NCBI GenBank assembly: GCA_964371035.1 | Contig: CAYJLG010000002.1 | Location: forward strand, 1-64,000 | Source of the DNA: UBA1535 sp964371035 | Lineage (GTDB): Bacteria; Bacillota; Clostridia; Tissierellales; Sedimentibacteraceae | Direction of reading: 5' to 3' | Length of the DNA stretch: 64,000 bases | Shown here: positions 53,183 through 61,610 of the stretch, piece by piece | Layout: every line of letters starts with the position of its first letter | Position numbering within the stretch: the stretch's first letter is position 1 | Position numbers and translations under genes: made by a program | Notes under the pieces: model-generated | What the model was told of the DNA's origin: nothing | Databases searched by the model: none | The model's input: the letters and a program-made list of their open reading frames with translations, nothing else

Positions 53183-55189
53183 ATGGCTAAAAATTTGTTA
53201 GACAAGAACTCAATTGAGAAATTTGTTGCAGGCAAAAGTTTTAATTGTTATGAAATTTTGGGAGCGCATAAATTTAGCACCAATGGTGATAGTGGCGTTC
53301 GATTTACTCTGTGGGCACCTTTTGCTAAATCTATTCAAGTCGTTGGTACTTTTAACGATTGGAATGGTGAAAATTATAAAATGATTCACATTATTCACGG
53401 TGTGTGGTCAATTTTTATAAAAAATGCCAAAAAATGGGATCTTTATAAATATAAAATTGAATCTCATGATGGTAAATATGTTTATAAATCTGATCCTTGC
53501 GGTTTTTTTTCTGAATTGCGTCCAAACACAGCTTCTATAGTTTCTGATTTAGATGATTATGACTGGCAAGATAAAAAATGGATCACTAGAAGAAAAAAGA
53601 CTAACCATTTTAATAATCCACTTAATATTTATGAAGTTCACTTAGGTTCTTGGAAAAGAAAGCCTCTTTCTGAATGCAATTTACTAAATGATAAATCAAA
53701 CATAATTTATGATGATAATTATCACAATTATGTTTGTAACGAAGGCTATTATTCTTATAGAGAATTAGTTGAAACGTTAATACCTTATGTTAAAAAAATG
53801 GGTTACACACATATAGAGTTGTTACCTCTGACTGAACACCCTTTTGATGGTTCATGGGGTTACCAGGTCACAGGGTATTTTTCACTTACATCAAGATACG
53901 GCACTCCTAATGATTTCAAATATTTTGTGGATAGCTGTCATAAAGAAGGTATCGGTGTGATTCTAGATTGGGTTCCTGGGCATTTTTGCCAAGATGAGCA
54001 TGGATTGGCTAATTTTAATGGTCATAAGCTGTTTGAACGTTCTATTCACAAAGAATGGGGTACTTGCAAATTTAATTTTTCGATACCTGAAGTTAGAAGT
54101 TTTTTGTTTAGTAGTGCTTCTTTTTGGCTAGATAAATATCATATTGACGGTGTAAGAGTTGATGGTGTATCTAGTATGATTTATTTAAATTATGGTCTAA
54201 CAGATGAAGATTCTTTTACATATAATAGAAATGGTGGCGACGTTGATTTAGACGCTATGTCATTTCTTTCCGAATTGAATGAAGGCATGTCTACAATGTA
54301 TCCAGGAATAATTTCTATAGCTGAAGAAAGTTCTGCCATACCACTAGTCACATATCCACCTCACGAAGGAGGTCTTGGATTTCATTATAAGTGGGACATG
54401 GGATGGATGAATGATACACTAGAATACATGTCCAAAGATTTTCCTTATAGGCCACATCATCACAATTTTTTAACGTTTTCTACGATGTATGCGTTTAATG
54501 AGAATTTTATATTATCTTTGTCTCACGATGAAGTAGTTCATGGAAAAAAATCACTAATTGGCAGAATGCCTGGTGATTATTGGAGAAAGTTTGCTAACTT
54601 ACGACTTTTAACATTATATCAAATGACACATAGTGGTGCAAAACTTAATTTTATGGGCAATGAAATTGCTCAGTTTATTGAGTGGAAATATTATGAAGAG
54701 ATCGAATGGTTTTTACTAGAATATGATAGTCATAAATGTTATCAAAATTTTACAAGTATCCTTAATAATTTATATCTCAAAGAAAAAGCTCTTTGGCAAG
54801 TGAATTATAAGCATGAAGGGTATGAATGGATAGATGCTGATAATAACGAACAAGGCGTATTGATTTATAAAAGGAGAGGCAACAGTGAAGAAGATTTTCT
54901 TATCGTTGCACTTAATTTTCACCCAAGTACTTATGATAATTATAGAATAGGTGTTCCAAGAGATTGTAGGTATCGAGAGATCTTCAACAGTGATGCTGTA
55001 GATTTTGGCGGTAGTGGAAAAATAAACAAGTATTATATTTCAACAAAATTGGAGTCTATGCATGGTCAACAATATTCTATCAATATCACTCTGCCACCTT
55101 TAGGTGGCGTAATCTTAAAACCAGTTAAATCAAGGGTGGGAAGACGATTTAAGGAGGATCTATGTTTAGAAACAAAGAAGAATTTATAA
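53183..55189 (+). CDS. glgB: 1,4-alpha-glucan branching enzyme
   Basis: The protein has 668 residues. It makes alpha-1,6 branches in glycogen. An N-terminal CBM48 domain (FTLWAPFAKSIQVVGTFNDWNG) precedes the GH13 barrel. The barrel has YTHIELLPLTEHPFDGSWGYQ, the nucleophile region GVRVDGVSSMIYL (Asp), the acid IAEESS (Glu) and LSHDEVVHGK (Asp). The start is the ATG at 53183; the upstream sequence has no clear Shine-Dalgarno, although GAAAGGTGAT lies 40 bp earlier. glgP begins inside its 3' end (28-bp overlap). It is the first gene of the glycogen operon. Confidence 0.93.
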   Translation: MAKNLLDKNSIEKFVAGKSFNCYEILGAHKFSTNGDSGVRFTLWAPFAKSIQVVGTFNDWNGENYKMIHIIHGVWSIFIKNAKKWDLYKYKIESHDGKYVYKSDPCGFFSELRPNTASIVSDLDDYDWQDKKWITRRKKTNHFNNPLNIYEVHLGSWKRKPLSECNLLNDKSNIIYDDNYHNYVCNEGYYSYRELVETLIPYVKKMGYTHIELLPLTEHPFDGSWGYQVTGYFSLTSRYGTPNDFKYFVDSCHKEGIGVILDWVPGHFCQDEHGLANFNGHKLFERSIHKEWGTCKFNFSIPEVRSFLFSSASFWLDKYHIDGVRVDGVSSMIYLNYGLTDEDSFTYNRNGGDVDLDAMSFLSELNEGMSTMYPGIISIAEESSAIPLVTYPPHEGGLGFHYKWDMGWMNDTLEYMSKDFPYRPHHHNFLTFSTMYAFNENFILSLSHDEVVHGKKSLIGRMPGDYWRKFANLRLLTLYQMTHSGAKLNFMGNEIAQFIEWKYYEEIEWFLLEYDSHKCYQNFTSILNNLYLKEKALWQVNYKHEGYEWIDADNNEQGVLIYKRRGNSEEDFLIVALNFHPSTYDNYRIGVPRDCRYREIFNSDAVDFGGSGKINKYYISTKLESMHGQQYSINITLPPLGGVILKPVKSRVGRRFKEDLCLETKKNL

Positions 55190-57591
55190 AATCATATAAG
55201 GAAACATTTGACAATCATTTTAGTAAATCATTTGAACAATGTACAAAACACGAACAATACGAGGTCTTAGTCGAACTGTTGCAGTCTAAAATTTCTATTC
55301 AAAAGGCAGATTCGAAAAAGAAATCTGCTGAAAAAACTTCGAAAAAAATCTACTATTTTTCAATGGAATTTTTAATAGGTAAATTATTAAAAAATTATGT
55401 TTTAAATTTAGGATTAACAGATATTATCGAAGATGGCCTATTAGAATTAGGAACAAAATTGGATGATTTAGCAGAATGTGAAAGAGATCCTGGACTTGGT
55501 AATGGTGGCTTAGGTCGATTGGCGGCTTGCTTTATCGATTCAATGGCTTTTTTAGGTATTGAAGGACATGGGACTGGCTTAAGATATCGATTTGGACTTT
55601 TTGAACAAAAAATTGTCAATGGAGAGCAAGTTGAAATTCCTGACAATTGGACAATAAATGGTTATCCATGGGAGCATAGAAAATCTGAAAGTGCAGTTAC
55701 TGTAAAGTTTGGTGGTAAAATCGAATGGGAACAAATCGATGGAGAATGGATATACAAACATGTGTCTGAAGATGAAGTGCGTGCAATTCCATATGACGTT
55801 CCTATCGTCGGATATGGTGGAGAAACTGTAAATAATTTGAGGCTGTGGTCAGCAGAGCCACTTGATGAAAAGTTTGATCTAGATGCATTTACAAGAGGTG
55901 AATACAGTAATGCACTCAGACATAAAAGCAATTGTGAGGCTATAACGCAAATCCTATACCCTAATGATAGCACGGAAGCTGGTAAAATATTGAGACTTAA
56001 GCAAGAATACTTGCTAGTTTCAGCAGGTGTTACTACTATACTAAGAGATTATAAAAAAAGATATGGTAAATCTTTGCATATGATTCCTGAAAGAATCAGT
56101 ATTCATATAAATGATACGCATCCTGCTATGTGTATACCTGAGTTAATGAGATTATTATTAGACGAAGAAGATCTAGAATGGGATGCGGCGTGGACTATTA
56201 CGACAAAAACTATTTCTTATACTAATCATACGATTTTGCCAGAAGCACTGGAAAAATGGTCTATATGTTTATTTAGAAGTGTACTGCCTAGACTTTATAT
56301 GATAATTGAAGAAATTGATAGACGATATAAAGAAAAATTTAATAAAAACATAAAAAACTGGGCAGATATAATTAAAAACACTTCTGTCTTATGGGATGGG
56401 CAAGTAAAAATGGCAAACCTATCTGTCATAGGTAGTCACTCAGTAAATGGCGTTGCAGCATTACATACCGATTTATTAAAAAATGGTATATTAAAAGATT
56501 TTTATAATTTGTACCCTGAAAAATTTAACAACAAAACTAATGGTATCAGTCATAGGCGATTTTTAATGGAAGCAAATCCTGAACTATCTGAACTAATTAC
56601 AGCATATATAGGAGATAACTGGCAAACTAATCCTATGCATTTAAAAGAACTTGAAAAATTTAGAAACGATGAAGAATTTCTTGAAAAATTGCAAATTGTG
56701 CGAAAGATTAATAAATGTAAACTAGCGGGATATATCAAGAAGACTTCAAACATAGACATAGATCCTGATTCCATTTTTGATGTTCATGTCAAAAGGATAC
56801 ATGCCTATAAACGACAGTTGCTCAATATATTTAAAGTAATTGCGCTTTATAATGATTTAAAATCAGGCAAAATTTCAGATTTGACTCCAAGTACTTTTAT
56901 TTTTGGTGGCAAAGCTGCACAAAGCTATGTTTTTGCTAAAGACGTGATTAAATTAATAAACACTGTTGCTGAAATTGTAAATTCAGACGAAGAAGTAAAT
57001 AGTATCATAAAAGTGGTTTTTATAGAGAATTTGAATGTCTCTAACGGGCAAATTATATATGCTGCAACAGATATAAGCGAACAAATATCTACTGCAGGAT
57101 ATGAAGCAAGCGGAACAGGCAATATGAAATTTATGTTTAATGGTGCCCTTACTTTAGGGACACTCGATGGTGCAAATGTGGAAATAAGCGAAATGGCTGG
57201 AGATGATAATGCATTTATTTTTGGATTAACTGCCCAAGAAGTTATAGATTTAAAAGCGTCTTCTTCTTATTTAGCTTATAGTCAGTGTGAATCAAATCCT
57301 TCACTCAAAAAAATTACTGAACAACTCTTAACAGGATTTAATGGAAAAACTATCAGTTTTACAGGAATTTTAGATGATTTAATGCATAGTAATGATCATT
57401 TCTTAGTTTTAAAAGATTTTGATTCTTACATGAACGCTTGGTACGAGATGAATAAATTGTACAAAAACTACAACTCATGGTTTGAAAAATCACTTGTAAA
57501 TATTGCAAATTCAGGTTTTTTCACTAGTGACAGGACTATAGCAGAGTATGCTGATAGTATTTGGAATGTAGAGCATAAAGAAATTAATTAA
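55162..57591 (+). CDS. glgP: Glycogen phosphorylase
   Basis: The protein has 809 residues, of normal family length. It releases glucose-1-phosphate from glycogen chain ends. It shows IYYFSMEFLIGKLL, ERDPGLGNGGLGRLAACF, NDTHPAM, VKRIHAYKRQLLN and EASGTGNMKFMFNGALTLGTLDGANVEI; the last contains the Lys that binds pyridoxal phosphate. AAGGAGG lies before the ATG within the end of glgB, so translation is coupled. Synthesis and breakdown genes share the operon. Confidence 0.94.
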   Translation: MFRNKEEFIKSYKETFDNHFSKSFEQCTKHEQYEVLVELLQSKISIQKADSKKKSAEKTSKKIYYFSMEFLIGKLLKNYVLNLGLTDIIEDGLLELGTKLDDLAECERDPGLGNGGLGRLAACFIDSMAFLGIEGHGTGLRYRFGLFEQKIVNGEQVEIPDNWTINGYPWEHRKSESAVTVKFGGKIEWEQIDGEWIYKHVSEDEVRAIPYDVPIVGYGGETVNNLRLWSAEPLDEKFDLDAFTRGEYSNALRHKSNCEAITQILYPNDSTEAGKILRLKQEYLLVSAGVTTILRDYKKRYGKSLHMIPERISIHINDTHPAMCIPELMRLLLDEEDLEWDAAWTITTKTISYTNHTILPEALEKWSICLFRSVLPRLYMIIEEIDRRYKEKFNKNIKNWADIIKNTSVLWDGQVKMANLSVIGSHSVNGVAALHTDLLKNGILKDFYNLYPEKFNNKTNGISHRRFLMEANPELSELITAYIGDNWQTNPMHLKELEKFRNDEEFLEKLQIVRKINKCKLAGYIKKTSNIDIDPDSIFDVHVKRIHAYKRQLLNIFKVIALYNDLKSGKISDLTPSTFIFGGKAAQSYVFAKDVIKLINTVAEIVNSDEEVNSIIKVVFIENLNVSNGQIIYAATDISEQISTAGYEASGTGNMKFMFNGALTLGTLDGANVEISEMAGDDNAFIFGLTAQEVIDLKASSSYLAYSQCESNPSLKKITEQLLTGFNGKTISFTGILDDLMHSNDHFLVLKDFDSYMNAWYEMNKLYKNYNSWFEKSLVNIANSGFFTSDRTIAEYADSIWNVEHKEIN

Positions 57592-57635
57592 AGTTTGTTA
57601 CATTTAGTATTACATAATTATTGGGAGGTATAAAG

Positions 57636-58796
57636 ATGAGGAAAAAAGAATGTATTGCTATGTTATTAGCAGGTGGACAAGGAAGTCGCTTAGGCGCATT
57701 AACAAAAAAGATAGCTAAACCTGCAGTATCTTTTGGTGGTAAGTATAGGATTATTGATTTTAGTCTTAGCAACTGCACTAATTCAGGAATTGATACTGTA
57801 GGAGTATTAACGCAATATAAACCGCTTTTGCTAAATTCTTATGTGGGGACAGGTGCAGCATGGGATTTAGACATTGATGATGGTGGTATGCACGTTTTGC
57901 CGCCATATGAGACCGAAGAAGGTGGAAAATGGTATAAAGGTACGGCAGATGCTATTTTTCAAAATATGGATTTTATTGATTCATATTCTCCTGACTATGT
58001 TTTGATAATTTCAGGTGACCATCTTTATCAAATGAATTATACTGAAATGTTACAATTTCACAAAGACAACAAAGCAGATTTGACGATCGCAACTATTACA
58101 GTTGATTGGGACGAGGCAAGCAGATTTGGTATATTGTCTACAGATGAAAATATGAAAGTTTCAAAATTTTCTGAAAAACCAAAAAATCCAGATAGCAATT
58201 TAGCATCTATGGGTATTTATATTTTCAATAAAAACGTATTGGCTAAGGCTTTGAAAGAAGACAATAAAGACGAAACTTCAGATAAAGATTTTGGAAAAAA
58301 CATAATTCCAAAATTGTTGGCACAGAAAAAAGATTTATTTGTTTATAGTTTTGACGGTTACTGGAAAGATGTAGGTACTATTGATAGTTACTATAGTACA
58401 AGTATGGAACTGTTAGAAGAAAACCCTAAATGTGATATTTTTTCACAAGAAATGCAGATTTTTAGTAATTCGAATACTAGCCCTCCGCATTATGCTGGTC
58501 CTTATTCTAAGATAAGAAATAGTCTTGTTTCTAATGGGTCAATAATTTTAGGACACGTAGATCATTCTATCATAAGTACCGAAGTATATATAGGGGAAAA
58601 TTCTAAAGTAATTGATTCAATAATTCTTCCTGGTGCAAGAATAGAAAAAGGAGCTACAGTTATTCGTTCAATCGTTGGTGAAAAAACGATTGTTGAAAAT
58701 GGAACTTTGCTAGGTGAAAAAGACCATTCTTCTCAAATTACAGTTATTGGTGATAATTGTTACATCAAACCAGACAAAATTATGGAGGCAGTATAA
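57636..58796 (+). CDS. glgC: Glucose-1-phosphate adenylyltransferase, catalytic subunit
   Basis: The protein has 386 residues from the ATG at 57636 after GGGAGG; a TTG five codons earlier is inside that site. It makes ADP-glucose from ATP and glucose-1-phosphate. LLAGGQGSRLGALTKKIAKPAVSFGGKYRIIDFSLSN is the substrate-binding start, and SGDHLYQMNY and SMGIYIFN follow. FSEKPKNP holds a binding Lys. The C-terminal left-handed helix repeats complete the fold. It pairs with GlgD, encoded directly downstream. Confidence 0.94.
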   Translation: MRKKECIAMLLAGGQGSRLGALTKKIAKPAVSFGGKYRIIDFSLSNCTNSGIDTVGVLTQYKPLLLNSYVGTGAAWDLDIDDGGMHVLPPYETEEGGKWYKGTADAIFQNMDFIDSYSPDYVLIISGDHLYQMNYTEMLQFHKDNKADLTIATITVDWDEASRFGILSTDENMKVSKFSEKPKNPDSNLASMGIYIFNKNVLAKALKEDNKDETSDKDFGKNIIPKLLAQKKDLFVYSFDGYWKDVGTIDSYYSTSMELLEENPKCDIFSQEMQIFSNSNTSPPHYAGPYSKIRNSLVSNGSIILGHVDHSIISTEVYIGENSKVIDSIILPGARIEKGATVIRSIVGEKTIVENGTLLGEKDHSSQITVIGDNCYIKPDKIMEAV

Positions 58797-59885
58797 ATGA
58801 TAAAAACTTTAGGCATAATATCAGCCAATTTCGTTGATAGTATGGGGAAAATTACTGAACTAAGATCTCTTGCTTCAATGCCTTTTGGAGGAAGATATAG
58901 GATTATAGATTTTGCTTTATCTAGTATGATTAATTCAGGCATAAATACAGTATGTATGATTACACCATCTATGTATAGATCTATCATGGACCATGTAGGA
59001 GCTGGTAAAGACTGGGGCCTAAGTAGGAAAGTTGGCGGATTGCTAATTTTGCCTGGTTCAGTTTATGGCATGAAGGCAGCTAAAGGAAAATATACTATGA
59101 GAGATTTTATACAGAATAAAGTTTCATTTGAGCGTTCTAATGCAGATTTTGTACTTATCATGAGTAGTAATCAAATTTTTAATTATGATTTTTCAGATGC
59201 GATTAAAGAACATGCTGAATCAGACAGAGATATTACTATGTTTTATAAATCTGTTTCTAATGCAGAAGATTATAGCGGGCAGTTTTTAACATTGTCTGCA
59301 TGCGGTAAAGTTTCAAATATCAGAACTAATCCTTTTAGTACTGATAATAGATTTACTGAAATTTTTATCATCAAGAGAACTTTATTATTAGAAATAATTA
59401 ACAATTATTCTGAGGCTGCGCACTTAGATTTAATAAATGTAATTGAAGAAAATTTAGAAACTTTTAAAGTTGGATCTCGTGAAATTAGTAGTTATATAGA
59501 ACCTATTGATACTATTTCTCAATACATGAAATGTAGTAAAGATTTGCTTGATAGCAATATCTATCAAGAGTTGTTTTTAGGTGATATAAAGATACAAACT
59601 AAGATTCAAGACAGCCCTCCGACAATATATAAAGACGATGCATACGTTATTAATTCTATTGTCCCTGCGGGATGTGTAATAAATGGTAGGGTAGAAAATT
59701 CAATCCTTTTTAGGGGTGTCAAAATCGAAGAAGGCGCAGTTGTAAAAAATAGTGTCATTTTACAACGAAGTACTATTGAAAAAAATGCCGTTGCAGAAGA
59801 TTTAATATGTAATAGAAATATTGTGATTTCTTCTGGCACGAAACTGTATGGCGTACCAACAAATCCATACGTTTTACTTAAATAA
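58797..59885 (+). CDS. glgD: Glucose-1-phosphate adenylyltransferase regulatory subunit
   Basis: The protein has 362 residues. It resembles GlgC but its N-terminal nucleotide loop lacks the GGxGxRL motif (it reads LGIISANFVDSMGKITELRSLASMPFGGRYRIIDFALS). This is the usual mark of the non-catalytic GlgD subunit, which raises activity of the GlgC-GlgD complex in Firmicutes. The ATG directly follows the glgC stop, with TGGAGG inside the glgC end. A MITE-like element starts within three bases of its stop codon. Confidence 0.93.
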   Translation: MIKTLGIISANFVDSMGKITELRSLASMPFGGRYRIIDFALSSMINSGINTVCMITPSMYRSIMDHVGAGKDWGLSRKVGGLLILPGSVYGMKAAKGKYTMRDFIQNKVSFERSNADFVLIMSSNQIFNYDFSDAIKEHAESDRDITMFYKSVSNAEDYSGQFLTLSACGKVSNIRTNPFSTDNRFTEIFIIKRTLLLEIINNYSEAAHLDLINVIEENLETFKVGSREISSYIEPIDTISQYMKCSKDLLDSNIYQELFLGDIKIQTKIQDSPPTIYKDDAYVINSIVPAGCVINGRVENSILFRGVKIEEGAVVKNSVILQRSTIEKNAVAEDLICNRNIVISSGTKLYGVPTNPYVLLK

Positions 59886-59887
59886 TA

Positions 59888-59999
59888 ATTACTACTTGCA
59901 GTGATGTCTGATATTAAAAGGAAAAAATAATAAAATATGAGATTGGAGTACCAGCGTATTTTTTCCATTAAAATACTTATGTTTACTGTGTATAGTAAC
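59888..59999. mobile_element. MITE-like element, copy H (112 bp), inside the glycogen operon
   Basis: It runs from ATTACTACTTGCAGTGATG to ACTGTGTATAGTAAC. The inner blocks AAAAGGAAAAAATAATAAAATATG and GATTGGAGTACCAGCG match other copies. With one lost G at the left end the flanks are AATAATAA and AATAATTA (7 of 8 matching). The element separates glgD from glgA without breaking a gene. Confidence 0.8.
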
Positions 60000-60022
60000 A
60001 ATAATTATATTTTGTATTTATA

Positions 60023-60079
60023 AAAACAGAAATTATTCTTGCTTTGCTGATTTTAGCAAACTGAATTCTTTCTGTTTTT
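60023..60079 (+). terminator. Terminator-like hairpin before glgA
   Basis: AAAACAGAAA pairs with TTTCTGTTTT, and TTTGCT with AGCAAA inside, ending in a T run. It lies 28 bp before the glgA start, after the MITE. It may reduce or condition transcription into glgA and the amylase gene. Read-through or a separate promoter would be needed for glgA. Confidence 0.65.
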
Positions 60080-60107
60080 AAATAAATTGTATTTTAAGAG
60101 GATTGAC

Positions 60108-61586
60108 ATGAAAAAAACTATTGAATCAAAATCTAAGAAAAAAATCAAAGTTATATTTGCTACTGCTGAAGCAGAACCTTTTTCAAAAACAGGCGGATTA
60201 GGTGATGTTGGAGGCAGTCTTCCTGTTGCGCTCTCAAAATCAGGCGTAGAAGTGTCAGTAGTGTTACCTAACTACTCAAATATACCTTCTGAATATAAAT
60301 CACAAATGACTCTGATAGGCGAAATTAACGTTGTGCTTGCTTGGAGAAATTTATATTGTGGTGTTCTACACCTAAAACATTCAGGCATCAATTATTATTT
60401 TATTGATAATGAATTTTATTTTAAACGAGAAGGCTTTTATGGCTATGGCGATGACGCAGAGCGCTTTGCATTTTTTTCAAAAGCTATATTAGCATCTTTG
60501 CCAACAATATATAAAAAAACACCTCCTGATATATTGCATTGTAACGATTGGCACACTGCTTTATCGTCAGTGTATTTAAGAGAAGAATTTATTGAAAATG
60601 ATTTTTTCAAGGATATTAAATTAGTATACACTGTACATAATTTGAAATTTCAGGGAATTTTTCCTAAGTATGTATTAGGCGATGTGTTGGGGTTAGGCAA
60701 CTGTGAATCTGCATCTACTCAACTTTCTAATGGAGATATTGTTAACTTTATGAAAGGTGCTCTTTCTTATAGCGATAGGATAACTACAGTAAGCCCTACC
60801 TATGCTGAAGAAATAAAAAATCCATTTTTTGGAGAAACTCTTGATAATATTTTTAGAGATAGAAGTAGTGTGTTGCGAGGAATAATCAATGGCATAGATA
60901 CTACCAAACATAATCCTAGAAAAAATGAAAATATTTATCTAAATTATGGCATAACGACTATAAAGAAAAAACTAGAAAACAAACTTAAACTTCAAGAAGA
61001 ACTAGGCTTAGTAGTTGGTGCAGATTTTCCATTAATAGTAATCGTAAGCAGACTTACTTCGCAAAAAGGATTCGACCTTATTAATCGAATTATTGATGAA
61101 TTTTTAGACACTACAGATGCACAATTAGCAATTTTAGGAACGGGAGATAATGAATGTGAGCAAAAATTGAAAGAAGTTTCATCTAGATTTCAAGGACGTA
61201 TGTCGCTCAATTTATCTTTTGACTTAATACTAGCAGACAAGATGTATGCAGCGGGAGATATGTTTCTAATGCCTTCTTTGTTTGAGCCATGTGGTTTGTC
61301 TCAGATGATGTCTATGTCGTATGGAAACTTGCCGATAGTGCGAGAAACAGGCGGCCTTGCAGATACAGTCCTCCCATATAATGAAGTTTCTAAAGAAGGT
61401 ACTGGATTTTCTTTTACTAATTATAATGCACACGATCTATTATATACTTTAAAAAACGCAGTGAATTTGTATAAAAACGATAAGCCCGTATGGAAACAAT
61501 TGCAAATAAACGCTATGAGAACTGATTTTTCTTGGAAAAATTCAGCTAAATCTTATGTAGAATTATATAAAGATTTGCTTTTATAA
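60108..61586 (+). CDS. glgA: Glycogen synthase (ADP-glucose dependent)
   Basis: The protein has 492 residues from the ATG at 60108 after AAGAGGATTGAC. It extends glycogen with ADP-glucose (GT5). KTGGLGDVGGSLP near residue 28 is the ADP-glucose loop, and the region HCNDWHTAL is typical. TVSPTYAEEI, RLTSQKGFDL, and the C-terminal LMPSLFEPCGLSQMMSMSYGNLPIVRETGGLADTV carry the catalytic Glu region. It is separated from glgD by a MITE and a terminator-like hairpin. Confidence 0.93.
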   Translation: MKKTIESKSKKKIKVIFATAEAEPFSKTGGLGDVGGSLPVALSKSGVEVSVVLPNYSNIPSEYKSQMTLIGEINVVLAWRNLYCGVLHLKHSGINYYFIDNEFYFKREGFYGYGDDAERFAFFSKAILASLPTIYKKTPPDILHCNDWHTALSSVYLREEFIENDFFKDIKLVYTVHNLKFQGIFPKYVLGDVLGLGNCESASTQLSNGDIVNFMKGALSYSDRITTVSPTYAEEIKNPFFGETLDNIFRDRSSVLRGIINGIDTTKHNPRKNENIYLNYGITTIKKKLENKLKLQEELGLVVGADFPLIVIVSRLTSQKGFDLINRIIDEFLDTTDAQLAILGTGDNECEQKLKEVSSRFQGRMSLNLSFDLILADKMYAAGDMFLMPSLFEPCGLSQMMSMSYGNLPIVRETGGLADTVLPYNEVSKEGTGFSFTNYNAHDLLYTLKNAVNLYKNDKPVWKQLQINAMRTDFSWKNSAKSYVELYKDLLL

Positions 61587-61610
61587 AAAACCTGTCAGAA
61601 AGGATTATTT

